From positions 1 through 32,516 of the forward strand of contig JAGALK010000027.1 in the NCBI GenBank assembly GCA_017625255.1: a stretch of 32,516 nt of DNA, given 5' to 3'. The DNA comes from Lachnospiraceae bacterium (GTDB lineage: Bacteria > Bacillota > Clostridia > Lachnospirales > Lachnospiraceae). Below the pieces are notes generated by a model. It ran no database searches. It was not told the DNA's origin and worked only from the letters and a program-made list of their open reading frames with translations. Below, one piece after another: positions 9,061 to 16,822 of this stretch (position 1 is its first letter; the number at the start of each line of letters is the position of its first letter). The position numbers and the translations under genes are program-made.

Positions 9061-11046
9061 ATGAGAACGCGTATAATAGACTTTTTGAACCGTTACTCGC
9101 TCATATTTCATATGATTTTATCTATGCTGCTTTGTTTTATAATAGAAGCAGTTTCCAGACATTCCATTATTTCGGCTTATGCTTTTTTTGATCAGCATAC
9201 CTTGGCATTTGTCTACAACTCTTTTATTGTTTTTGCTTCATTATCCTTAGTATATCTGGTGCGCAGAAGAGCATTTGCACGAATCATTTTAAGCGGATTC
9301 TGGTTATTTTTAGGTATTGTGAATGGCTGTATTCTTTCTAATCGTGTAACACCCTTTGGCTTTACAGATTTAAAATGTATTCCGGATCTTTTATCCATGC
9401 AGGATACCAGCTACTTCACTGCTGCTGAAGCAACTCTTGTGGTGACACTTGTGGCTTTATTTATAGGATTTTGCATTTACATCTATATTAAAGGCCCAAA
9501 ATTTCAGGGTACAAAAAGAAAATATATGACACCTTTTTTGGTATCTGTCTGTTTTCTTATGCTTCCGGTAACAACACAGGCTGCACAAAATTCCAATATT
9601 TTAGCTTCTTATTTTTCAAACATTGCTCAAGGATATGAAAACTATGGCTTTGTCTATGGATTTTCTACCAGTGTGGTTGACCGCGGTATGAATAAACCGG
9701 AAAACTATTCAAAAGAAACGATAGAAGCAGCACAGGAAAATTCCAAACAGAAAAAAACTACAAACCCGGATAATCCAAATATTATTGTGGTACTTTTAGA
9801 ATCCTTTATGGATCCAACGGAAATAAATTTCCTAGAGTTTTCTAAAGATCCTATTCCAAACTTCCGTAAACTGACGGAAAACCATAGTTCCGGTTATCTT
9901 ACTGTTCCGGTTGTAGGCGCAGGAACTGCCAATACGGAGTTTGAAATTCTTACCGGTATGAGTATGCAGTATTTTGGAACAGGCGAATATCCTTATAAAA
10001 CTATTTTGAAACAGACGGATTGTGAAAGTATTGCTTCTGATCTTTCAAAAATCGGGTATGGCACCCATGTGGTACATAATAATGGCGGCAACTTCTATAG
10101 CCGTGCAAATACCTTTTCCATGATGGGCTTTGATACCTTTACCAGCAAAGAATTGATGAATATTCAAGAATATACGCCTCTTGGCAGCTGGCCGACAGAC
10201 GATATTTTAATTGGCGAAACTATAAAGGCTTTAGACAATACAAAAAATCAATCCGACTTTGTCTACACCATTACTGTACAGGGACATGGAGACTATCCTA
10301 CAGAAAAAGTCCTTGATAATCCTGAAATTCTAGTCAGCGGTGCTGCGGATGATGCCACAAATTATCAATGGGAATATTATGTGAATATGATTCATGAAGT
10401 GGATAAATTCATCGGCAATCTGACAAAGGCTTTAGAAGAAAGAGATGAAAATACTATGGTTGTATTTTTCGGCGATCATCTGCCGACTCTTGGTTTGGAA
10501 GATGCCAATATGGCTTCCGAAGATATCTTTAAGACAAAATATGCTACTTGGAATAATTTTGGTCTTGCTAAAGAAGATGCCAATCTTGCCGCTTATGAAT
10601 TACTGGCTAATACAACCAATCAGTTAGGTATTCATGAAGGAACAATTTTTACCTATGAACAAAAAGCATTGGATATCGGCATAACTAACACCCAAAGCTA
10701 TTTAGAAGGCTTGAATCATTTACAATATGATTTATTATATGGAGAAAGATATGCTTACAATGGAGCAGACCCATATCCTGCTACAGAATTGGAAATGGGC
10801 GTAGAAGATGTTCTGCTTTCTGCTGTTTATCCTTCACAAGCGAATGGCTATGTGACATTAATAGGTGAAAACTTTACCAATTGGAGTCGTGTATATGTAA
10901 ATGGCGAAAAGGTTTCCACTACTTTTGTCAGCAGTTCAAGACTTCGGATAAATATTGAAGATATTGAAATAGGTGATACCGTTGTGGTAAATCAGATGGG
11001 TTCAAGTAATACAATATTTAGAAGTTCAAATGAAATGGTTTATTAA
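9061..11046 (+). CDS. LTA synthase family sulfatase-fold membrane enzyme with C-terminal IPT-like domain
   Basis: This 661-residue enzyme is the only plus-strand gene. About five N-terminal membrane helices (about 15-175) precede an extracellular sulfatase-fold domain. LtaS-family enzymes move glycerol-phosphate from phosphatidylglycerol onto a growing polymer or glycolipid. Conserved elements include the metal-binding Glu in VVLLESFMDP (about 247), a nucleophile Thr in GAGTANTEFE (about 289), a His in VQGHGDY (about 409) and FFGDHLPTL (about 470-477). After the catalytic domain, residues about 585-661 look like a small Ig-like IPT/TIG domain (SAVYPSQANGYVTLIGENF and later strands), which is unusual for LtaS. 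AGGAGG is 7 bases before the ATG. Whether it makes lipoteichoic acid or modifies another polymer is not decided. Confidence 0.88.
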   Translation: MRTRIIDFLNRYSLIFHMILSMLLCFIIEAVSRHSIISAYAFFDQHTLAFVYNSFIVFASLSLVYLVRRRAFARIILSGFWLFLGIVNGCILSNRVTPFGFTDLKCIPDLLSMQDTSYFTAAEATLVVTLVALFIGFCIYIYIKGPKFQGTKRKYMTPFLVSVCFLMLPVTTQAAQNSNILASYFSNIAQGYENYGFVYGFSTSVVDRGMNKPENYSKETIEAAQENSKQKKTTNPDNPNIIVVLLESFMDPTEINFLEFSKDPIPNFRKLTENHSSGYLTVPVVGAGTANTEFEILTGMSMQYFGTGEYPYKTILKQTDCESIASDLSKIGYGTHVVHNNGGNFYSRANTFSMMGFDTFTSKELMNIQEYTPLGSWPTDDILIGETIKALDNTKNQSDFVYTITVQGHGDYPTEKVLDNPEILVSGAADDATNYQWEYYVNMIHEVDKFIGNLTKALEERDENTMVVFFGDHLPTLGLEDANMASEDIFKTKYATWNNFGLAKEDANLAAYELLANTTNQLGIHEGTIFTYEQKALDIGITNTQSYLEGLNHLQYDLLYGERYAYNGADPYPATELEMGVEDVLLSAVYPSQANGYVTLIGENFTNWSRVYVNGEKVSTTFVSSSRLRINIEDIEIGDTVVVNQMGSSNTIFRSSNEMVY

Positions 11047-11093
11047 AAAATGTCATAGAGGATATCTTGTATATATCCTCTATGACATTTTTT
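11045..11093. terminator. Bidirectional intrinsic terminator
   Basis: A perfect 15-bp stem (11051-11065 with 11073-11087) and a 7-base loop are flanked by A6 on the left and T6 on the right. It can therefore stop transcripts from both sides, and it sits exactly between the convergent LTA-synthase-like and GGDEF/EAL genes. Confidence 0.9.
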
Positions 11094-11094
11094 C

Positions 11095-13320
11095 TTACAT
11101 ATCAGCTTTTACTTTTCTTACAAATTCCTCTGACGGCAATGGTTTTGAGAAATAGTATCCCTGAATCACATCACAGCCAAGCTGCTTTAAGTATTCATAC
11201 TGATGCTCAGTTTCAACCCCCTCAGCCACTACAGGAAGATTCATCACCTTCGCTAAATCTAATACACAGGAAATAATATTTCTGCCCTTTTCATCATTAT
11301 AGTCATCAATAAAGCTCTTATCTAGCTTAATCTGATCGATTGGCACAGATTTTAACATCATAAGCGACGAATATCCTGTACCAAAATCATCCATCAAAAT
11401 CCTAAATCCATAGCTTCTAAGCTCTTCTAGTGTGGAACGGAACAAATCCAGATCTTCAAACAATGCACTTTCTGTAATTTCCAGCTCTACAAAATTCGTT
11501 GAAAGTCCCATTTCCTGTATCATATGGTAATAATCCTCTGCAAAGGTTTTATCGTACATTAACTGTCTGGATACATTGACAGAAATAGGAACCGGTTCAC
11601 ATCCTTTATCCACAAAGAATTTTTGAATACGACATACCATATAAAACATTTCCCTGTCTAATTCCCGTATAAAACCATTGTTCTCTGCCAACGGAATAAA
11701 TTTTCCGGGGAAAATAATATTGCCATCCTCAGGTATCCAACGAATAAGCGCTTCTGCACCACAGATTTTTCCGGTATTTGCATCATATTTGGGCTGGAGA
11801 TATGGCACAAACTCGTGATTTTTTAATGCTATTTCCATTTCATCCTCAAAATGACGGTTTTCATATAGTGCATTTCTGGAATTTTCATCATAGTAGGCAA
11901 TAATTGTGCCGTCCTTCTGCTTTACAGTTTCGTGGGCAGTTCTTGCCTTACTCACCATATCACCAATACTTTCACTGCGATCTTCTACAATATACACACC
12001 CAAGGACGGACGAAGCATATTTTCAAACTTCGCATGATCATGCAGCATCTTTGTAAAACGCATAATGCTGTCCTCAAGCTCTTTAATTTCATTAAAGAAA
12101 TACATCACACAAAACTGATCCGAATTGTTCCTGCTTATGATTCCTTGTTCTCCCAAGCATTCCTGAATCAAATTGTGAATGCGGCGAATGGAATCATCAC
12201 TTTCCTCGTTGCCATACAGCGTAGATACCAGATTAAAATTGTCCAAATCCAAAAAAGCACATGCTGCCATCTTTTCTGTCTGTCGTGCCAAACGCTCCTT
12301 AGAATCAATTTCGAATTTGGCATATGTTCTTCCACCCGTAAGCTTGTCCACATATAAGGCCTGCTCTAATAGTTTATTTTTTTCTCTTTGAGAATAACGA
12401 ATACTTAAAACTACAAATACTGCCACCAGGGATACTCCTATACAGAAAATAATAACACTAAACATCACAGCTTTCTTGGTATCTTCTGCTATACTCTTTG
12501 GTACAACACTTACCACAAACCAGTCATTAATCTCTAATGGCTGATAGCATGCCAGCTTATCTCCGCTTTCTGCATTAATTTCAAAAAAACCTCTCCCAAC
12601 ACCCAAAAGCGTATCTTTGACTTTTGCCACTTCTTCTTTACTATGTCCACTTTTTTCCATATAGGAAAAAACATTTTCTAATCCTTTCACTGCATTGACA
12701 TGATTTGAATCGATAACAACATTCCCATGAATATCAATAATATATGTATATCCCTCTCCATCAAACGCAGTAACAGATAATAAATTCTGGAACATTTCAC
12801 TACTATATACGCAGGATAATACGCCTAAAATTTCCTTCGTTTCACTATCATATACAGGCATGGAATAGACATTTATCCATCCTCCATCTAATTCATCCTT
12901 AATAACATTTGTTAAAAGTTCTTCTCCCTGTATCGCTCTTTCAAAATTATCAATGCCTTTTAAATTTGCTGTCATATGATCTGTGGTGATGGTATTTCCA
13001 TCTGGTGTTGAAAAACCAATGCGTTTCATTCGATACCGTTCTGCAGTCGACACCATTCTTTCCATACTTTTCTGTGGATCAGATATTAATGTAGCAGACA
13101 TACGCATGGCAAGCCCTTCGAGCATCAGCATATCACTCTCATACTGCCTCTCAATCATTTGGGCACAAAGTGCTGCCGAATCCTCCATAGTATCATATGT
13201 CTGTTTGCTCATTTTCTCTCCAATTAAATTAGAAAATAATAATGTAATCGGAAGCATCGCCACCAACATCACATAGGATATGATAATAAATATATCTTTT
13301 TGCTTTCTCCCATTTTCCAT
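11095..13320 (-). CDS. Cache-sensing GGDEF/EAL protein, probable c-di-GMP phosphodiesterase
   Basis: A 741-residue membrane receptor. Two membrane helices (about 10-32 and 284-306) flank an extracellular Cache-type sensor domain (about 35-280). A GGDEF-like domain (about 320-475) is degenerate: the signature position reads NSDQF (399-403) instead of GGDEF, so cyclase activity is unlikely. The EAL domain (about 490-741) keeps EAL (523-525), EITES, DDFGTGYSS (644-652), KLDKSF and AEGVET, so it should hydrolyse c-di-GMP to pGpG. The likely role is lowering c-di-GMP in response to an external small ligand. It starts 31 bases after the cation exporter gene, GAGG being 8 bases before its ATG. Confidence 0.92.
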   Translation of the reverse strand: MENGRKQKDIFIIISYVMLVAMLPITLLFSNLIGEKMSKQTYDTMEDSAALCAQMIERQYESDMLMLEGLAMRMSATLISDPQKSMERMVSTAERYRMKRIGFSTPDGNTITTDHMTANLKGIDNFERAIQGEELLTNVIKDELDGGWINVYSMPVYDSETKEILGVLSCVYSSEMFQNLLSVTAFDGEGYTYIIDIHGNVVIDSNHVNAVKGLENVFSYMEKSGHSKEEVAKVKDTLLGVGRGFFEINAESGDKLACYQPLEINDWFVVSVVPKSIAEDTKKAVMFSVIIFCIGVSLVAVFVVLSIRYSQREKNKLLEQALYVDKLTGGRTYAKFEIDSKERLARQTEKMAACAFLDLDNFNLVSTLYGNEESDDSIRRIHNLIQECLGEQGIISRNNSDQFCVMYFFNEIKELEDSIMRFTKMLHDHAKFENMLRPSLGVYIVEDRSESIGDMVSKARTAHETVKQKDGTIIAYYDENSRNALYENRHFEDEMEIALKNHEFVPYLQPKYDANTGKICGAEALIRWIPEDGNIIFPGKFIPLAENNGFIRELDREMFYMVCRIQKFFVDKGCEPVPISVNVSRQLMYDKTFAEDYYHMIQEMGLSTNFVELEITESALFEDLDLFRSTLEELRSYGFRILMDDFGTGYSSLMMLKSVPIDQIKLDKSFIDDYNDEKGRNIISCVLDLAKVMNLPVVAEGVETEHQYEYLKQLGCDVIQGYYFSKPLPSEEFVRKVKADM

Positions 13321-13351
13321 CCCTGTTACCTCATGTAAAGTTACTTATCCA

Positions 13352-14515
13352 TTACCTGACATACGCCTTATCTATCTGAATCACAGCAAAATACTGTTCT
13401 CCTATCTGTTCAAAAATGCTTTTTCTTATCTGCTCCATAACCTCTTCGTCTTTTAAGGCGCTTTTATAAGGCACAACTACATCAAAAATCAGATTCGTAT
13501 GTGTATTACCCGGAACCATACGAAAATCATGCATTGAAAGTTCTTCTCCGACCTGTGATACAATTTGGGCTACTGCTTTTCGCATATGTGCAGTTCTTTC
13601 ATCTGTAACAATCGGATCCATATGTATAACTGCTTCACAATACAATGCACACTTTAATTCTGCTTCTATCTGATCTATCATATCATGAATTTCTAAAATA
13701 TCTCCATCTGCCGGAACTTCAGCATGCAGAGAAATCATTTGTCTGCCCGGACCATAATCATGTACTACCAAATCATGAATACCAATAATCCCTTCATGAG
13801 CCATAACAATTCGGTAAATCTGCTCCACAAATTCCTCTTCCGGTGGCTGCCCCAATAAAGGGTCTAGTGTTTCTTTTGCAGCAGAAATACCGGCATAAAA
13901 GATAAATAATCCTACCAAAACACCACAATAGCCATCAATATGCAGATTTGTAAAATGCCCTACAAGGGTTGCTGCCAGTACCACAGCCGTAGAAATCGTA
14001 TCACTTAAGCTATCCGTTGCCGTTGCACGCATAGCAGCCGAATCAATTTTATTTCCTATACTTCTATTATAATAAGACATATATAATTTTACCAGTATTG
14101 ACACAAGCAGAATTCCCACGGATACCATATTGAAATCAACTTCTGCGGGATGCAGAATCTTATCTACAGAATCGGTAACCAGTTCAAATCCCATAATTAA
14201 TATGACGGCAGAAACCACAAGTCCTGATACATATTCAATTCTGCCATGACCAAAAGGATGCTCCGTATCCGGCTTAGTTCCTGCTAATTTAAACCCAATC
14301 AATGTCACAACCGAAGAACCCGCATCGGATAAATTATTAAAAGCATCTGCTGTAATGGCTATGGAATTGCTGAGTATACCGGCTGCAAATTTTCCTACAA
14401 ACAGAAAAATATTCAGCAAAATCCCTACTACACCACACAGCATACCATATGCCTGCCGCAGCTTTATGGGACTATCCGTTTCTTTGATAAAAATTCTTGC
14501 CAATACTGTAACCAT
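13352..14515 (-). CDS. Cation diffusion facilitator exporter, probably MntE-like (Mn2+)
   Basis: A 387-residue CDF transporter. Six membrane helices (about 25-215) are followed by a cytoplasmic ferredoxin-like domain (about 220-300) and a further C-terminal extension. The membrane metal site can be read: TM2 has N60-x-x-x-D64 (in DAFNNLSD) and TM5 has D168-x-x-x-D172 (in TATDSLSD). This Asn-Asp-Asp-Asp set resembles the manganese exporter MntE rather than zinc CDFs, which carry His in TM5. The conserved HPFGHGR loop follows TM2. GGAGGG lies 9 bases before the ATG. It precedes the GGDEF/EAL gene by 31 bases and may share its transcript. CDF assignment is firm; metal choice is inference. Confidence 0.9.
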   Translation of the reverse strand: MVTVLARIFIKETDSPIKLRQAYGMLCGVVGILLNIFLFVGKFAAGILSNSIAITADAFNNLSDAGSSVVTLIGFKLAGTKPDTEHPFGHGRIEYVSGLVVSAVILIMGFELVTDSVDKILHPAEVDFNMVSVGILLVSILVKLYMSYYNRSIGNKIDSAAMRATATDSLSDTISTAVVLAATLVGHFTNLHIDGYCGVLVGLFIFYAGISAAKETLDPLLGQPPEEEFVEQIYRIVMAHEGIIGIHDLVVHDYGPGRQMISLHAEVPADGDILEIHDMIDQIEAELKCALYCEAVIHMDPIVTDERTAHMRKAVAQIVSQVGEELSMHDFRMVPGNTHTNLIFDVVVPYKSALKDEEVMEQIRKSIFEQIGEQYFAVIQIDKAYVR

Positions 14516-14552
14516 ACTTTTTCACCCTCCATTATAAAATACATAACGACTC

Positions 14553-14576
14553 AAAGCCGGCAAAACTGCCGGCTTT
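14553..14576. terminator. Hairpin after the signal peptidase gene
   Basis: A perfect 9-bp GC-rich stem (14553-14561 with 14568-14576) has a 6-base loop. It lies just downstream of the signal peptidase stop on the minus strand. The T-tract on that strand is short, so partial read-through into the cation exporter gene is plausible. Confidence 0.5.
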
Positions 14577-14588
14577 CATTTGCTGATT

Positions 14589-15158
14589 TTAATGTAATTT
14601 TCCTGCTTCTTTAATCGGATAATAACGGAAAACGGCTTCACCTAATATCTTATCCCTATACACATAGGTATTATCCCAGTATCTTGCATCATAAGAGTTA
14701 TTCCGATTATCTCCTAAAACAAAATATGCATCCTCTGGCACTTCAAAAGCATAAGGACCTGTTGCCACTATCCATTCATCCTTTAAATAGTTTTCTTCCA
14801 GTGGTGTCTTAGAACCATCAATGTAAATCTTTCCATCTTCAATCACGACCGTCTCTCCCGGAAGACCAATTACACGCTTTACATATGTTTCGGTCTCATC
14901 ATCCGGAAAGGCAAATATGACGATATCACCTCGTTCCGGCGCATGATTTTTATATGCTAACCGGTTACCAAACAATCTGTCGCCTGTCATAATGGTATTT
15001 TCCATAGAACCAGAAGGAATATTTGCATTGATAATAATATAATTTTTAATAAATAATGCCGCTACTACCGCAAGTACAATAGTAATCACCCAACTAATCA
15101 CTTCCTTTACTGCGGATTCCTCTTCCTGTCTCTTCATCTGTGCATTTTCTTTCGACAT
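14589..15158 (-). CDS. lepB: Signal peptidase I
   Basis: A 189-residue type I signal peptidase (family S26), which removes signal peptides from exported proteins at the outer face of the membrane. One N-terminal membrane anchor (about 20-42) is followed by the catalytic Ser51 in NIPSGSM, the general-base Lys94 in YVKRVIGLPGE, and the LGDNRNNSYDARYW box near residue 147. Its length fits Gram-positive SipS-type enzymes. The start is the ATG at 15158, with a modest ribosome binding site. It follows the DUF3169 gene by 51 bases with no visible terminator between, so it may be transcribed from the XRE promoter. Gene symbol by family; several paralogues usually exist. Confidence 0.93.
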   Translation of the reverse strand: MSKENAQMKRQEEESAVKEVISWVITIVLAVVAALFIKNYIIINANIPSGSMENTIMTGDRLFGNRLAYKNHAPERGDIVIFAFPDDETETYVKRVIGLPGETVVIEDGKIYIDGSKTPLEENYLKDEWIVATGPYAFEVPEDAYFVLGDNRNNSYDARYWDNTYVYRDKILGEAVFRYYPIKEAGKLH

Positions 15159-15209
15159 ACTCTCTAATCCTTTCCTTATCTGCTCCTTTTAGTATAAACC
15201 CATATGACA

Positions 15210-16007
15210 TTATTTGCCACCTTTTTTTGATAAGCGAATAGATTCAAAGCAATACACAGTCGTCATTGTACCCCATATAATCGTAATTAATGCAATCGGC
15301 AGAATACCAAAATCCCAGATAAAGCCGCCCATCAGACATAACAGCCAAAGTACCACGCATTCAATCTGCACCACATTGTAGGCTTTAAATGCACATTTAT
15401 AAATCTGCAGCTTTTCTGCCTCATCACAGCTTGCTTCCCATTTTTTCTGAAATTTCGTATCAAAAACACTGCCCTGTTTTTCAGGATTTATCTGTTTAGT
15501 TAAATTTACAAGCTTCTGCTGTTCAACAGATACCACCACAAGACCTAAAATAAAAAATAGCAATGTCCATACAAGTGTGCTAAAACTGCCGTCATTATAC
15601 TTTAATTCTTCCCACATATCACCGGTGAAGGTTGCTCCAAAAATAAAATATAACCAAATCATATTCATAGAAGTAAGCCATACTGCATAGGATAAATATT
15701 CCTCGGCTTTATCCATAACCTCTTCATCGTCCCCATCCCAAGATAAAAACATCTTCTTACCTTTATTGTATAAAACTACTACAACAATCAAAATAATAGC
15801 GGTCACCACCGGCATACCATATGGCAGCACAATATTCTGCATAAACCCTGTCAGGATACTGACAATATCGTCTGCAAAGAAAAACTCTGCAAGACTTGTC
15901 ATCATACCTGCTAATACGCCAATGATCAATGCTGCAATCATCCATATACTAAATCCTTTTAATGCTTTTTTATCTTCCTGTTTAATTCTCTTTACTTCCT
16001 GATTCAT
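15210..16007 (-). CDS. DUF3169-like multi-pass membrane protein
   Basis: A 265-residue membrane protein with about six hydrophobic segments (about 20-42, 63-82, 107-127, 143-162, 210-230, 232-252) and a charged N-terminus (EVKRIKQEDKKALKGF) typical of the DUF3169 family, whose function is unknown. The start is the ATG at 16007, six bases after AGGAGG-like sequence that lies inside the upstream XRE gene. The two genes overlap by 26 bases in different frames, so they are surely co-expressed. Such membrane protein / small XRE repressor pairs are common in Firmicutes, often in stress or competence-like responses, but no role can be assigned here. Confidence 0.72.
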   Translation of the reverse strand: MNQEVKRIKQEDKKALKGFSIWMIAALIIGVLAGMMTSLAEFFFADDIVSILTGFMQNIVLPYGMPVVTAIILIVVVVLYNKGKKMFLSWDGDDEEVMDKAEEYLSYAVWLTSMNMIWLYFIFGATFTGDMWEELKYNDGSFSTLVWTLLFFILGLVVVSVEQQKLVNLTKQINPEKQGSVFDTKFQKKWEASCDEAEKLQIYKCAFKAYNVVQIECVVLWLLCLMGGFIWDFGILPIALITIIWGTMTTVYCFESIRLSKKGGK

Positions 16008-16212
16008 CCTCTTCCTCCTGATATTCAAATATGTCTTCTACAGAAACCCCAAAAATTTTAGCAATCTTCAATGCTAATGTTACAGATGGAGAATAATCTC
16101 CTCTTTCAATCTGACTGATAGTCTGCCTTGAAACACCTACCAATCTGCCCATTTCGTGCTGATTTACAGATATCCTTGCACGATATTCTTTTAATCTGTT
16201 AAGTAAGGGCAT
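15982..16212 (-). CDS. XRE-family small transcriptional regulator
   Basis: A 76-residue protein that is almost entirely a helix-turn-helix domain (SVNQHEMGRLVGVSRQTISQ at about 15-34, then ERGDYSPS and LALKIAKIFGVSVEDIF), with an acidic tail. It binds DNA and probably represses its own operon with the DUF3169 gene. The chosen start at 16212 has AGGAGG 7 bases upstream; an in-frame upstream extension lacks coding character and would contain the promoter and operator region. Several TTGTCA/TGACAA half-sites occupy the region directly upstream (16241-16328), the likely binding sites. Confidence 0.92.
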   Translation of the reverse strand: MPLLNRLKEYRARISVNQHEMGRLVGVSRQTISQIERGDYSPSVTLALKIAKIFGVSVEDIFEYQEEEDESGSKEN

Positions 16213-16240
16213 ATTCACACCTCCTATTTGACTGGATTTC

Positions 16241-16328
16241 TTGTCACTTTGACAATGTTTCATGTCAATATGACAATTATTGTTGTCACTTCTTGGGTGT
16301 AGTATACATGTGACAACTATTCTTGTCA
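16241..16328. promoter_or_regulatory. Operator array for the XRE regulator
   Basis: Repeated TTGTCA/TGACAA half-sites: a perfect palindrome TTGTCACTTTGACAA (16241-16255), a second near-identical one around TGTCAATATGACA (16263-16275, centre 21 bases from the first), a lone TTGTCA (16283-16288), and an everted pair TGACAA/TTGTCA (16311-16328) on the promoter. Two helical turns between the first two centres suit cooperative binding. Confidence 0.6.
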
Positions 16329-16329
16329 A
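16301..16329 (-). promoter_or_regulatory. Strong promoter of the XRE/DUF3169 operon
   Basis: On the minus strand a perfect TTGACA (16324-16329) and TATACT (16301-16306) are spaced by 17 bases. Half-sites TGACAA (16311-16316) and TTGTCA (16323-16328) overlap the -35 and spacer. Confidence 0.8.
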
Positions 16330-16551
16330 TAGTTTTTTTCGTATTCATAAATTCTTAAAAAATTTCGGTTTGGGCGGTTGAATGATATTCCAGAATGCCG
16401 GAGTGAAACGGACGACAGATGTACGCTGTGTAAGGTTTCCGTCCGGTTTTTAGAACATTGTGTAGTGCTGTCAGAACGAGCAGGGGCTGTGCAATGTTTT
16501 CTGGAAATATACATTCACAACCTCCCCTGTATCATTTTCACATCATAGATT
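16330..16551. other. Non-coding stretch between the XRE promoter and the palindromic element
   Basis: This region is richer in G and C than its surroundings at about 16345-16530. It holds possible stems CGGACG/CGTCCG (16409-16414 with 16440-16445, followed on the plus strand by T5) and AACATTG/CAATGTT. A 62-codon minus-strand frame (16326-16514) has a strong GGGGAGG site before its ATG but an uncommon Ser/Arg/His-rich composition, and its stop lies within the XRE -35. I see no recognisable gene. Confidence 0.4.
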
Positions 16552-16787
16552 GTCATAGTGTGTAGGTATAGGTGTGGGCAGATGACCTTTGGTAAGGAGT
16601 TAGATTTACTTAATATTCTTATCACTACCAGCGGAAATCTGCCATGGATGGCAGATTTAGGCGAAACCGCCTTGGATGGCGGGTTTGAGCCGACGCGTTC
16701 GTTTCCAATATATGTCATAAGAATATTTAGTAAATCTTACGACTGGACAACCGGAATCTGAACACACCTATACCTACACACTATGAC
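16552..16787. repeat. 236-bp element with 25-bp perfect terminal inverted repeats
   Basis: The ends 16552-16576 (beginning GTCATAGTGTGTAGG) and 16763-16787 are perfect 25-bp inverted copies. Inside, 16602-16622 and 16717-16737 form another 21-bp inverted pair with one mismatch, placed symmetrically, so the whole element is one long imperfect palindrome. The centre (16635-16658 and 16664-16686) holds two hairpins with 6-base loops. No coding frame with a ribosome binding site is present and no target duplication is obvious. It may be a MITE-like element, a structured RNA or a strong terminator after the NADH pyrophosphatase gene. Confidence 0.75.
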
Positions 16788-16822
16788 TTACTACACACCA
16801 AAAAATGATACATTTCAAATCC

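Noticed and set aside
11932..12357. A 141-codon plus-strand open frame
   Set aside because: It lies wholly antisense to the GGDEF/EAL gene, whose domains are clear, and shows no recognisable protein character.
14521..14545. TATAAT just before the cation exporter gene
   Set aside because: It is so close to the ribosome binding site that the transcript would start inside or after it, and no -35 box fits.
16213..16329. Longer version of the XRE regulator (115 residues)
   Set aside because: The added N-terminus is translated from the promoter and operator array; the ATG at 16212 has a clear AGGAGG site and matches the usual domain boundary.
16515..16761. Short open frames on both strands inside the palindromic element
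   Set aside because: They are a by-product of the long inverted repeat: both strands show mirrored frames, and neither has a convincing start.
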